From contig JAFZOK010000024.1 of assembly GCA_017550655.1 (NCBI GenBank), positions 310,001 to 374,000 on the forward strand: DNA of 64,000 bases, read 5' to 3'. The notes beneath the pieces were generated by a model. It ran no database searches. It was not told the DNA's origin and worked only from the letters and a program-made list of their open reading frames with translations. Below are positions 53,712 to 62,551 of this stretch, piece after piece. The DNA comes from Bacteroidales bacterium (GTDB lineage: Bacteria; Bacteroidota; Bacteroidia; Bacteroidales; UBA932). Made by a program: the position numbers and the translations under genes. Numbering within the stretch: the first letter of the stretch is position 1; each line of letters begins with the position of its first letter.

Positions 53712-55229
53712 ATGAATATTGATAGATTTAAATGTATAATTGATACTGTCTGGCATCTTCGCTTTAAACAATTATTCTATCAAATAAAAAACAGGCTAAT
53801 CACCCCCGGTTTTAAGTTAGTGTCAGCCCCTGAAAGTGAGCGAACGGCGTTTTTGCATGACCCGATTGAGAAACTTGAGTCATTTTATCCAGGGTATTTT
53901 ATTTTTTTGAACAAAAAATCTGAATTTAAATCCTGGGACGATATTTCAAATGGTAACCTTTGGTGCTACAACCTTAATTATATGGATTGGCTGGGGCAGG
54001 AAGGAATGACAGAAGAGGATGGGGGCAAGTGGATTGATAGTTTCATTTCGTCTATAAACAAGAACAAGATAGGCTTGGATCCTTACCCAATGGCATTGCG
54101 CTCAATCAACTGGGTGAAGTTTTTTTCAAGATTTCCTGAATCGGCTACAATAGAGAGAGAGGAAGTTCTGTATTCCCAACTTTTTCTCCTTGAGAAGAAA
54201 CTGGAATATCACCTTCTTGGTAATCATCTTCTGGAAGATGCGTTTTCACTATATATCGGTGCCGCATATTTCAACAACAAAAAGCTGTTGAAACGGGCAG
54301 AAAGACTACTGGAAAAAGAACTGAAAGAGCAGGTGCTTCCTGACGGGGCCCATTTTGAGCAGTCTCCGATGTATCATTGCATTTTGCTGGACAGATTGCT
54401 GGATTGCATTAATATTTGTCCTGCTGATTATCTTATTTCAACAGCGTGCCGGATGTTAGGGCATTTGGATAGTATAGTCTGGAAAGATGGAACGATTCCT
54501 TTATTGAACGATTCTGCTAATGGGATAGCTCCTTCTCCCGGTCAACTGTTTACTTATGCAGGACAATTAGGGCTAAAATGGAAACCTATACCTATGAAAG
54601 AGTGTGGCTACAGGCGTTTCTCTTCAGATCACTTTGAGGCCATCGTAGATGTTGGAAACATAACGGCCTCTTATCAGCCTGGACATTCACACGCTGATAC
54701 ATTCAATTATGAACTTAGAATTGACGGAACTCCGTTTATAGTTGACACGGGTATTTCAACTTATGAAAAGAATACTCGCCGTCAATATGAGAGAGGCACT
54801 TCAGCACACAATACTGTAACAGTTGAAGATAAGGATTCAAGCGAGGTGTGGGGTGGCTTCCGGGTTGGCAGAAGGGCTTCGGTCAAGATTGAAGGGGAAG
54901 GAGAACGTTGGGTTACAGCAAGCCATGATGGGTTTGGCAAGCGGTGCAAACGCTCTTTTGCCTTGGATTCGTACGGTTTCTCTGTTGAGGATTCATTTTC
55001 TGGCGCGGCTATAAGCCGGATTCACATATCTCATGATTGTTCTCTCCAGAAAACAGAAGTTGGTTATATCGTGAATACTCCCATTGCAAGGCTTGTTATA
55101 GAGAATGCAATTGATGTTATACTTGAAAAGGCAAATGCATCTGTAGAGTATAACAGGTTTTATGAAGTAACGGTTGCTGTTATTTCTTTTAATAATGTGG
55201 TGAAGTATTTTATTTATAAGAATGAATAG
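53712..55229 (+). CDS. Heparinase II/III-like polysaccharide lyase family protein
   Basis: 505 residues. An N-terminal alpha-toroid-like part (WLGQEGMTEEDGGKWIDSFISS, NHLLEDAFSLYIGAAYF, GAHFEQSPMYHCILLDRLLD) is followed by the heparinase II/III beta-sandwich: SYQPGHSHADTFNYELRIDGTPFIVDTGISTYE and GTSAHNTVTVEDKDSSEVWGGFRVGRRA, containing the conserved His and Tyr positions. No signal peptide is evident, so it seems cytoplasmic. Such genes recur in capsule clusters that make uronic-acid polymers; whether it cleaves, trims or modifies the polymer is not known. Confidence 0.83.
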   Translation: MNIDRFKCIIDTVWHLRFKQLFYQIKNRLITPGFKLVSAPESERTAFLHDPIEKLESFYPGYFIFLNKKSEFKSWDDISNGNLWCYNLNYMDWLGQEGMTEEDGGKWIDSFISSINKNKIGLDPYPMALRSINWVKFFSRFPESATIEREEVLYSQLFLLEKKLEYHLLGNHLLEDAFSLYIGAAYFNNKKLLKRAERLLEKELKEQVLPDGAHFEQSPMYHCILLDRLLDCINICPADYLISTACRMLGHLDSIVWKDGTIPLLNDSANGIAPSPGQLFTYAGQLGLKWKPIPMKECGYRRFSSDHFEAIVDVGNITASYQPGHSHADTFNYELRIDGTPFIVDTGISTYEKNTRRQYERGTSAHNTVTVEDKDSSEVWGGFRVGRRASVKIEGEGERWVTASHDGFGKRCKRSFALDSYGFSVEDSFSGAAISRIHISHDCSLQKTEVGYIVNTPIARLVIENAIDVILEKANASVEYNRFYEVTVAVISFNNVVKYFIYKNE

Positions 55230-55239
55230 AAGTTGAGTT

Positions 55240-56427
55240 ATGAGAATATTGATAGTGTCTTTCTATTATTATCCTGAGATGGGAGCGGCACCTTCACGAA
55301 TAACAAATATGGCTGAAGGTTTTAAGCAACTGGGTGCGGATGTCGAAGTTCTCACTACTTTACCTAACTATCCTAAAGGAAGAATCTTCCAGGGATATCG
55401 TGGCCGATTGAAAAAAACAGAAAACATAAATGGTATAAAGGTTTACCGTTATTGGACATACGCTACTGTTTCCAAAGGAGCTATGAAACGAGCATTCAGT
55501 ATGGTTTCTTTTGCCTTTATGCTATGGTTCTTTGCATTTAAGCGCAGGACTATAAGGAGTTACGATAGGGTGATTATTCAAAGCCCTCCACTACCAGTCG
55601 CCCAATCTGCAATTCGCTTGTTCAAGAAATTATACAAACGGGTTACAGTATTAAATGTCAGTGATTTGTGGCCTATCTCCGCAGTTGAATTGGGGGCTAT
55701 GAAGGAGGGCTCTTTTATTCATAAGTGGTTCTGTAGGATGGAGAAGTTTAACTATAAGTATTCTGATGCTGTTTTAGGCCAGTCCAGTGTTATACTTGAT
55801 CATATCTCTGGTTTCCCGTCATCCGGGAAACGTTTCTTATATCGGAATTATCAGAAGTATGAAGTGGCTTTAAAGCCAAAGCAAAGAGAGGGGAATTTAA
55901 AAATTGTATATGCTGGACTTCTGGGTGTCGCTCAAGACCTGCTAGGCATTATTCAGAGTATTGATTTCAGGGCGTTAAATTCTGAGTTGCATATTTATGG
56001 AGGAGGGACTCAGGCTTCTGAAATAGAACGAGTTGTTTCAGGTAGTGATAGTGTTTTCTATCATGGCTATGTAGACAAGAAAGATATTTTCAATCGTTTG
56101 TCTGAGAATGACGTTGCGCTTATTCCTCTTGCTGTTAGCATAACGGGTGCCGTGCCTTCAAAGATTTTCGATACTGTCCCGGCAGGACTTCCTATACTTT
56201 TTATTGGTGGAGGAGAAGGATCTGTAATTATCAAAGACCATAGACTGGGTCTGGTTTCGCCGTCAGGGGACTATGATTCTCTTAAAAATAATATACAATC
56301 TTTTGCGGAAATGTCAGATGAAGAGTATGAATCATATTCCGCGCATTGTTTGCAAACGGCTTCATCGGAATTCAATTTCGATAAGCAGATGCTTAGAACT
56401 TATAATTTTATCAGAGATTTGAAATAA
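55240..56427 (+). CDS. Glycosyltransferase family 4, WbuB-like
   Basis: 395 residues. MRILIVSFYYYPEMGAAPSRITNMAEGFKQLG and TTLPNYPKGRIFQGYRGR are typical of the WbuB branch, which often adds the second sugar (for example fucosamine) to lipid-linked GlcNAc or a related sugar. LIPLAVSITGAVPSKIFDTVPAGLPILFIGGGEG is the donor-side motif. It directly precedes a sugar-nucleotide reductase/epimerase and the initiating transferase, the usual order in such clusters. Confidence 0.85.
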   Translation: MRILIVSFYYYPEMGAAPSRITNMAEGFKQLGADVEVLTTLPNYPKGRIFQGYRGRLKKTENINGIKVYRYWTYATVSKGAMKRAFSMVSFAFMLWFFAFKRRTIRSYDRVIIQSPPLPVAQSAIRLFKKLYKRVTVLNVSDLWPISAVELGAMKEGSFIHKWFCRMEKFNYKYSDAVLGQSSVILDHISGFPSSGKRFLYRNYQKYEVALKPKQREGNLKIVYAGLLGVAQDLLGIIQSIDFRALNSELHIYGGGTQASEIERVVSGSDSVFYHGYVDKKDIFNRLSENDVALIPLAVSITGAVPSKIFDTVPAGLPILFIGGGEGSVIIKDHRLGLVSPSGDYDSLKNNIQSFAEMSDEEYESYSAHCLQTASSEFNFDKQMLRTYNFIRDLK

Positions 56428-56448
56428 TAATAGAATCATCATCTATTT

Positions 56449-57441
56449 ATGAAAGTATCAATAATAGGCGGCAGTGGTTTTGTCGGTACAAGACTGCTTG
56501 ATTTGCTGAAGGATAGTAAGGATTATAATCTGAAAAACATTGATCTTCTTCCGAGCCATTTCTTCAATGACTTAAGTATAGTAGGAGATGTAAGAGAGCC
56601 GGATCAGATGGATAAGATGCTTGCCGGATCAGATATGGTGGTGCTGTTGGCTGCTCAGCACAGGGATGATGTTAGCCCGGTGTCTCTTTATTATGACACA
56701 AATGTAGGGGGAATGAAGGTTACTCTTCAGGCGATGGAAAAGAATGGTGTCAAGAGGCTTGTCTTCTTTTCATCGGTTGCTGTTTACGGACTTAATAAGC
56801 AAAACCCTGACGAAAACCATCCTGCGGATCCATTTAATCATTATGGTAAGAGCAAATGGGAGGCTGAACAGGTGCTTCAGGAGTGGTACAAGACTCATAA
56901 TGATTGGAATATCAATATTGTAAGGCCAACAGTAATTTTTGGAGAAAGGAATCGCGGAAATGTTTATAATCTATTGAAACAGATTTCCGGAGGAAAGTTC
57001 CTGATGGTGGGGAAGGGCAAAAACGTGAAGTCTATGGCATATGTGGGGAATATTGTGGCGTTTGTTAAGTTTTTGATTGAGAATGTTGCATCCGGATACA
57101 ATGTCTTCAATTACGTTGATAAGCCGGACACAAATATGAATGATCTCGTGGGTTTGGTGGAGAAAGTTTTGAATAAGAAGATTCCGTCCACTCATTTTCC
57201 TTACTGGATGGGAATGTGCGGAGGTTATTGCTTTGATGCTCTTTCTTGGATTACAAGGAAGAAGTTTGCCGTTAGTTCGGTTAGGGTGAAAAAATTCTGC
57301 GCTACTACTCAGTTTGACTCTACTAAGGCTATGTCATCTGGTTTTATACCGCCATATTCTCTACAGGATGGGTTGTCCAGGACATTGGAGTTTGAGTTTG
57401 TCCATCCAAGGACGGATGAGATTGAGTTTAGAAGCGAGTAA
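56449..57441 (+). CDS. NAD-dependent epimerase/4-ketoreductase (WbpV/WbjF-like)
   Basis: 330 residues, extended SDR fold. IIGGSGFVGTRLLDLLKDS binds NAD(P); LLAAQHRDDVSPVSLYYDTNVGG; FFSSVAVYGLNK and YGKSKWEAEQVL are the catalytic motifs. Placed between a WbuB-like transferase and a WbpL/WecA-like initiating enzyme, as for UDP-QuiNAc or UDP-FucNAc biosynthesis; the exact product is inferred. Confidence 0.78.
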   Translation: MKVSIIGGSGFVGTRLLDLLKDSKDYNLKNIDLLPSHFFNDLSIVGDVREPDQMDKMLAGSDMVVLLAAQHRDDVSPVSLYYDTNVGGMKVTLQAMEKNGVKRLVFFSSVAVYGLNKQNPDENHPADPFNHYGKSKWEAEQVLQEWYKTHNDWNINIVRPTVIFGERNRGNVYNLLKQISGGKFLMVGKGKNVKSMAYVGNIVAFVKFLIENVASGYNVFNYVDKPDTNMNDLVGLVEKVLNKKIPSTHFPYWMGMCGGYCFDALSWITRKKFAVSSVRVKKFCATTQFDSTKAMSSGFIPPYSLQDGLSRTLEFEFVHPRTDEIEFRSE

Positions 57442-57484
57442 TTTTGGCCCTTTGTAATTGTTCTGAATTATATATCAAATTGTT

Positions 57485-58675
57485 ATGAGTCTTCCATATA
57501 TTGCCTTGTTAAGTGCATTTATTGCTTTTATAGTATCATGGTTTTCATATCCATTTTTGCTCGTATTTGCAAGAAGGCACAATATTGTAGATAATCCCAA
57601 TGCTCGTAAATTGCAGAGAGAGCCCGTTCCTGTTTTCGGTGGTTTTGCTGTTTGGGTAGGTGTTGTAGTGGGAATTACTTTTGCCCTGCTTTTTGCTAAA
57701 AGCAGGATAATGCCATTGACAATGGGTGCGATGACGGTGATGATGATAGTAGGTGTTTTGGATGATATCTATGATATTCCGGCCAGTTTAAGGTTCATTG
57801 TAGAGATAGTGGTAGTGTGGTCGATAATGGCGATTGGCGGACGTTTTATCAATGACTTTCATGGCTTATGGGGAATTCATCACGTCTCAAGTTTCGTATC
57901 TATGCCGCTTAGTTTGGTTGCAGGTGTCGGCATTATTAATGCTATAAATCTCATAGACGGAGTTGACGGCTATTCTTCTGGATACGGTATATTTGCATGT
58001 ATATTATTTACTCTTCTGTATTTTTTGAGTGGAATCGCGACAATTGGTTATCTCGCTATGACTATTGCTGGAGCCTTACTGCCGTTTTTCTTCCACAACG
58101 TTTTTGGGAAAAAGAGCAAGATGTTTATAGGTGATGGCGGTACTCTTATGATGGGTGTTGCTATGGTAATAATGCTTTTTAATGTTCTTTACAACGGTTC
58201 GTTGTGTGCTAAATGGGAAGATAAAGGGTTAGGGCTCGTTCCGTTTATGCTTGCGATTTTTTCTATCCCTGTGTTTGATACTGTACGGGTGATGGGAATG
58301 AGAATGCTTAAGAACCGTTCCCCGTTTAAGCCTGATAAGACACATCTTCATCACTTGTTTATAGATATGCGGTTTTCTCATATCGGTACAACTGTTTCTA
58401 TACTGACGTTCAACTCTTTAATAGTGTTAATATGGTTCATAGCATGGCAGTTAGGAGCAAGTATTGATTTGCAGTTTTATATAGTTGTAGCCTTAGGTTT
58501 GCTTGTAACATTTGGTTTATATGGCATAATGAGGTATCACGAACGTCACAAAACCAAGTTTTTCTATAGATGTTGTGCATTGGGTCGTAAGACACATAAG
58601 GCAAGGACTGGTGTTTGGGAGTTTATGATGAAGTTTATGGATCGTTCCCGTATTTATGACAAGTTTTTATCTTGA
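57485..58675 (+). CDS. Undecaprenyl-phosphate sugar-1-phosphate transferase (WecA/WbpL/MraY-like)
   Basis: 396 residues, about eleven membrane helices. RRHNIVDNPNARKLQREPVPVFGGFAVW, VLDDIYDIPASLRFIVEIVVV (the aspartate-rich Mg site), NAINLIDGVDGYSSGYG and KTHLHHLFIDMRFSH match the polyprenyl-P N-acetylhexosamine-1-P transferase family. It starts repeat-unit synthesis on the lipid carrier. It is the last gene of the co-directional capsule locus as drawn here. Confidence 0.9.
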   Translation: MSLPYIALLSAFIAFIVSWFSYPFLLVFARRHNIVDNPNARKLQREPVPVFGGFAVWVGVVVGITFALLFAKSRIMPLTMGAMTVMMIVGVLDDIYDIPASLRFIVEIVVVWSIMAIGGRFINDFHGLWGIHHVSSFVSMPLSLVAGVGIINAINLIDGVDGYSSGYGIFACILFTLLYFLSGIATIGYLAMTIAGALLPFFFHNVFGKKSKMFIGDGGTLMMGVAMVIMLFNVLYNGSLCAKWEDKGLGLVPFMLAIFSIPVFDTVRVMGMRMLKNRSPFKPDKTHLHHLFIDMRFSHIGTTVSILTFNSLIVLIWFIAWQLGASIDLQFYIVVALGLLVTFGLYGIMRYHERHKTKFFYRCCALGRKTHKARTGVWEFMMKFMDRSRIYDKFLS

Positions 58676-58686
58676 TTTGTTTAGTT

Positions 58687-58704
58687 ATTGAAGAATTCTT
58701 CAAT
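58687..58704. other. Perfect 18-bp palindrome between the initiating transferase and a nucleotidyltransferase gene
   Basis: ATTGAAGAATTCTTCAAT reads the same on both strands. It sits 12 bases after the stop of the WecA-like gene and 24 before the next start. Without a T tract it is not a normal terminator; it could be an operator or a chance palindrome. Confidence 0.4.
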
Positions 58705-58727
58705 TCTTATGTAAGTCCAATAGTAAG

Positions 58728-59855
58728 ATGTGTAAATCTTTAGAGAAGGCATTTATTCAATTAATTAAGGCGGGGCTTTGGGAACAAGGTGTCCGCCTTA
58801 ATGATTGTTTGGACAATTCTAGAAAATTAGACATTGCTGAGTTAAACAGATTGGCTAATGAACAGGCTCTTTCTGGCATCTTGGCAATAGGATTGGAACA
58901 TGTGAAGGATGTAAAAATGAACATTGAAGAGGTTCTCCCTATTATGGAGTCTTCTATGTCAATACAAGCAGCGAATTCTGGAATGGATGTCTTTATCGCA
59001 GAGTTATTCGCAGATTTTAAAGCTGAGAAAATAAGTGCTGTTTTGGTTAAGGGACAGGGGATTGCTCAATGTTATGAACGACCATTATGGAGAGCATGTG
59101 GTGATGTCGATCTTTTATTGATTGGCGATAATTATTCTCAAGCCCAGTCCTTCTTACTACCTAAAGCTGTAGAGATTGAGGAGGAAGTTGTTTTAAGGAA
59201 GCATCAGGGGTTAAAGATTAAGGACTATATGGTGGAACTCCATGGAACATTGCATTCCGAGCTGTCTCGTAGGGTTGATAAGGTGTTGGATGATGAGGTT
59301 GATAAAATGTTTGGCAATCAGGAGTTTCGATTTTGGAAGAATGGGGATTCGGATATTCCTTTGCCATCGGCGAATCATGATGCGGTCTTTATTTTTAGTC
59401 ACATATTACAGCATTTCTTTAAGCAAGGAATTGGGTTGAGGCAGATTTGCGATTGGTGCAGACTGCTCTGGACATATCGGAATGAGATTGATGTCGAGTA
59501 TGTCGAGGGGCGCATTAAGAAGATGGGGCTTATGTCTGAATGGAAGGCATTTGCTGCTTTGGCCGTAGATTATTTAGGGATGCCGGCGGATGCGATGCCG
59601 TATTATGATAGTAGAAAGAAATGGAGCCGGAAGGCTTCTAGAATCTTGAATTTCATCTTTTATTGCGGGAATTTTGGTCAAAATATTGATAGTTCATACT
59701 ATTTTAAGCATTCATATTTTGTCAGGAAGGCGATATCGTTTAGGCATCGATTTTCAAATTTCTTGAGGAGAGTGGGGATTTTTCCTTTAGATTCGTTGGC
59801 GTTCTTCTTTAATGGGATGGTGAATAGTTTCAAGGCTGTGGCGAGGGGGAAATAG
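58728..59855 (+). CDS. Nucleotidyltransferase family protein (NTP_transf_5-like)
   Basis: 375 residues. AVLVKGQGIAQCYERPLWRACGDVDLLL is the nucleotidyltransferase core with GDVDLL acidic residues, followed by LPKAVEIEEEVVLRKHQGLKIKDYMVELHG. The C-terminal half is helical with HDAVFIFSHILQHFFKQGIGLRQICDWCRLL. Such proteins are common near Bacteroidota capsule genes; their role is not established. A decayed copy of its C-terminal half follows at about 59925-60457. Confidence 0.75.
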   Translation: MCKSLEKAFIQLIKAGLWEQGVRLNDCLDNSRKLDIAELNRLANEQALSGILAIGLEHVKDVKMNIEEVLPIMESSMSIQAANSGMDVFIAELFADFKAEKISAVLVKGQGIAQCYERPLWRACGDVDLLLIGDNYSQAQSFLLPKAVEIEEEVVLRKHQGLKIKDYMVELHGTLHSELSRRVDKVLDDEVDKMFGNQEFRFWKNGDSDIPLPSANHDAVFIFSHILQHFFKQGIGLRQICDWCRLLWTYRNEIDVEYVEGRIKKMGLMSEWKAFAALAVDYLGMPADAMPYYDSRKKWSRKASRILNFIFYCGNFGQNIDSSYYFKHSYFVRKAISFRHRFSNFLRRVGIFPLDSLAFFFNGMVNSFKAVARGK

Positions 59856-59924
59856 GGAGAGTGACGCAATCGCGGAGGAAAAGGTTTATTAATTGGCGGC
59901 GGAAGGTTGTTTTTCTGTAGAGGC

Positions 59925-60457
59925 GGTGAGGATTCATGGGATTGGGCATCGCTGAGAATCTATAAAGAGAGGGGCATTGGGCTTCGGCGGCTGTGCGACT
60001 GGTGTCGGCTGATGTGGATGTTTAGGGGAGGGCTTGATTGGAGGTTGTTGGAGGATAGGTTGTCGAGGATGGGGCTTGTGAGTGAATGGAGGGCGTTTGG
60101 AGGCACGGTTCAGAATTATCAGGGCAAGGTTTCAATTCCAATTGCAGACCGTCAGGCGTTTGTTGTGGAGTTTCTGGGGATGGTGGTGGGATGGGGATGC
60201 GGTTGTATGATGCAAGGGGGCAGTGGTCTAGGAAGGCAGGGCGGATTTATTCGTTTATTATGACTGTGGGGAATTTCGGCCATAATAGGGATTTGAGTTA
60301 TTACAGCAAGTATCCGTATTTTGTAAGGAAGGCAGTGTCTTTTGGTCGTAGAGTTGGGGATGTGTTTAGGCATGTGAGGATATTCCCGTTGGAATCTTTG
60401 AGGTTTTTGCCGAGAATCTTGTTTGTGGGGTTGAGGAGTGCGGCAAGAGGGGAATGA
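59925..60457 (+). pseudogene. Decayed duplicate of the nucleotidyltransferase at 58728
   Basis: Two frames recover the C-terminal half of the upstream protein. RGIGLRRLCDWCRLMWMF, DRLSRMGLVSEWRAF and then EFLGM are in one frame up to about 60180; ARGQWSRKAGRIYSFIMTVGNFGHNRDLSYYSKYPYFVRKA and IFPLESLRF continue in another frame to 60457. A 63-bp insertion between GGCGTTTG repeats at 60092 and 60155 and a frameshift near 60180 break the gene, and the N-terminal nucleotidyltransferase half is missing. The 59856-59924 stretch shows nothing else. Confidence 0.75.
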
Positions 60458-60551
60458 GTTGCCTTATCTCTTTCTCTTTTGAGTTTATTGTGTTATGAAT
60501 TCTAATTAGTTCATTATTTGATCTGCTCCATATTATTTTATAAATTGTTAG

Positions 60552-60914
60552 ATGAATATTATTCAAGATACCCCCTTAACAGACATAATCAATGACAAGA
60601 TTGGACGGGAGCCAATAGTCGATTTATTAGTTAAATCGATAAATAATCTGGTAAAATCTGAGCATCCTTGCACGGTATATGGCATCTATGGCAAGTGGGG
60701 CGAAGGAAAGACTTCGTTAATGAATTTTGTAAAGAATAGGCTTTTAGAGCAAGGTAAGGATGATGGTTTGTCAATAATTGAATTTAACCCATGGCTTATT
60801 AATAACAATGAAACGCTTTTGAGGGAATTCTTCAAATCTATTATGGAAAGTATCAAAAGCCGCCATTATTTACAGGGCAAAGGAGTTGAGGTGTATCCCA
60901 GAAGAGACAGCTAG
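60552..60914 (+). pseudogene. Truncated KAP family P-loop NTPase
   Basis: 120 residues of a KAP NTPase N terminus: TVYGIYGKWGEGKTSLMNFV with Walker A at 47-54, then LSIIEFNPWLINNNETLLREFFKSI, the usual FNPW segment. Full-length KAP proteins are normally 400-800 residues; here the frame stops after KSRHYLQGKGVEVYPRRDS, where an unrelated frame takes over. KAP NTPases occur in phage-defence loci, which fits the DarTG genes that follow. A weak TTTG, 20 bases, TAAATTGT promoter-like pair lies at 60517-60548. Confidence 0.65.
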
Positions 60915-61152
60915 ATATTTATACGTTATATTGGGCCGATTTGGTGAAAGGAAGAAGGAAACCGTACAGGTACCCATTGAAGAGCCCCATGTAGTAAAAA
61001 AGATGTACGACCTGCATTTGTCTGAATTGGATTATACGCCAGAAGAGATGACAGTCATAACAGGACTTATGCTTGATGATATCAAAACGGAGTTGCTGAA
61101 TGAAAGTAATATGATAAGTCTTAAAAAACGAAAGATAGCGTTGGCCTTTTAA
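60886..61152 (+). pseudogene. C-terminal fragment of an unidentified gene fused behind the KAP remnant
   Basis: Open from a TTG at 60886, overlapping the KAP remnant's end: CIPEETARYLYVILGRFGERKK, then PHVVKKMYDLHLSELDYTPEEMTVITGLMLDDIKTELL. No start codon of its own is convincing, so it looks like the tail of a gene joined by a deletion. Family not recognised. Confidence 0.45.
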
Positions 61153-61190
61153 ATAAGTGGAGTATAAATCTAATTTGAATAAGTTTAAGT

Positions 61191-62549
61191 ATGACTATAC
61201 CGGACAACCATAAGAATAGGTATATTTTCCATTTCACTGATATTCATAACCTTGATTCAATAATCAAGAACGGATTGCTGTGTACTAATGATAAGAATGA
61301 GAAGGGCATTAAGCACAAGAATATTGCGAATATGACCATTCAGGAAAGACGTGCAGGTATGGATGTGCCTGTAGGTCCTGGTGGCAAAGTGCATGACTAT
61401 GTACCATTTTATTTCTCATCAATGAATCCGATGCTCTTGAAGAAATTGAATGAGAAAAATGTAGATCAACAGTTCATCATTTATTTTTGCATCAAGATTC
61501 AACGACTGGAAGAGGATGATGCTGTATTCACAGATGCATCTGCTAATACAATTGAGGCTCCTTCATTTTATGATGATGTGAAGGATCTAGATAAATTAGA
61601 TTGGCAAGCAATAGACAAAAAGAGTTGGGGCGTTGCCTCCGATGAAGAACGGCATAAGAAAATGGCGGAAGCTCTAATTCACAAGCGTGTTGACATCAGT
61701 GAGGTAGATGCCATATTGGTCTTTAATGATGGAATAAAGGAAGCAGTTAAGAAAGTGTTTGAGGAAAATGGAGTAAAGCCTCCTACAATCATTTTTGATG
61801 GCAATGCGCAAGTTAGAAACTACCATTTCTATTATACCAAATTCTTCATTGCGGCTCAGAAGTGGAATAGCCTTGTTACAGGACCGTCAACGCTCCTAGG
61901 TCATTACAAAGGCTTGACACAAGAGATTCTGAAGCAAAGGAAGGAACCTAAGAAATCATATCCTTATAATACGATTAAGGATTTATTAGATGCACTTGAA
62001 AATGATATTACCGTAATACGCGAATTAAAAGACGTAGAAGACGTACTTCAGGATTATGAACCACATAATGATACGGTAGGCAATCATACAAGAAGTGTAG
62101 TTGCGGAGATGAAGGAACAAGACTACTATAAAAATGCTTCTGATGAGAAGAAAAACATTCTTCTGTTATCAGCATATCTCCATGATATAGGGAAAGGCCC
62201 TAAGAATAAATGGAAAGATGGAATAATGAAAGGAGCATATCCCGATCATCCAGCTGATGCAGTGCCAATGCTTCTGCGTATCCTAATTGAGGAAATAGAA
62301 ACTGTATCGGATGAGGAGATCCGCCAAGTGTGTATGCTTGTTGTATATCACGATATTATAGGGGACTGCATGGAAAAGGGCAGAGAAAAGCAACAAGTAG
62401 CTGATGTTATTGAGAGTGAAGAAGATTTAGATATGCTTTTTGCAATTTCTTGTGCTGACGCAAAGGCTGTGACAGGAGTCTGGGGATTAGGAATCTTTGG
62501 CAGGAAGAAATCGTTTAAAGAAGCAATCATGAAAATGAAACAATCATAG
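61191..62549 (+). CDS. DarT-like DNA ADP-ribosyltransferase domain fused to HD phosphohydrolase domain
   Basis: 452 residues. Residues about 8-215 match DarT: YIFHFTDIHNLDSIIKNGLL, IQERRAG (NAD-side Arg region), HDYVPFYFSSMNPMLLKKL, FTDASANTIEAPSFY and MAEALIHKRVD with the putative catalytic Glu at 160. The position that is His in the partner DarT's FTDGHA is Ser here (S117). Residues about 290-430 form an HD domain: H299, HD at 331-332 (LLLSAYLHDIGKG), H353, H387 and D423. DarT enzymes modify DNA bases with ADP-ribose; HD domains hydrolyse phosphate esters of nucleotides. The gene ends 2 bases before a second DarT. The fusion is unusual to me. Confidence 0.75.
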   Translation: MTIPDNHKNRYIFHFTDIHNLDSIIKNGLLCTNDKNEKGIKHKNIANMTIQERRAGMDVPVGPGGKVHDYVPFYFSSMNPMLLKKLNEKNVDQQFIIYFCIKIQRLEEDDAVFTDASANTIEAPSFYDDVKDLDKLDWQAIDKKSWGVASDEERHKKMAEALIHKRVDISEVDAILVFNDGIKEAVKKVFEENGVKPPTIIFDGNAQVRNYHFYYTKFFIAAQKWNSLVTGPSTLLGHYKGLTQEILKQRKEPKKSYPYNTIKDLLDALENDITVIRELKDVEDVLQDYEPHNDTVGNHTRSVVAEMKEQDYYKNASDEKKNILLLSAYLHDIGKGPKNKWKDGIMKGAYPDHPADAVPMLLRILIEEIETVSDEEIRQVCMLVVYHDIIGDCMEKGREKQQVADVIESEEDLDMLFAISCADAKAVTGVWGLGIFGRKKSFKEAIMKMKQS

Positions 62550-62551
62550 AG

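Noticed and set aside
60132-60157. GTTTCAATTCC string resembling the end of some CRISPR repeats
   Set aside because: Single copy with no array and no cas genes; it lies in the 63-bp insertion of a pseudogene.
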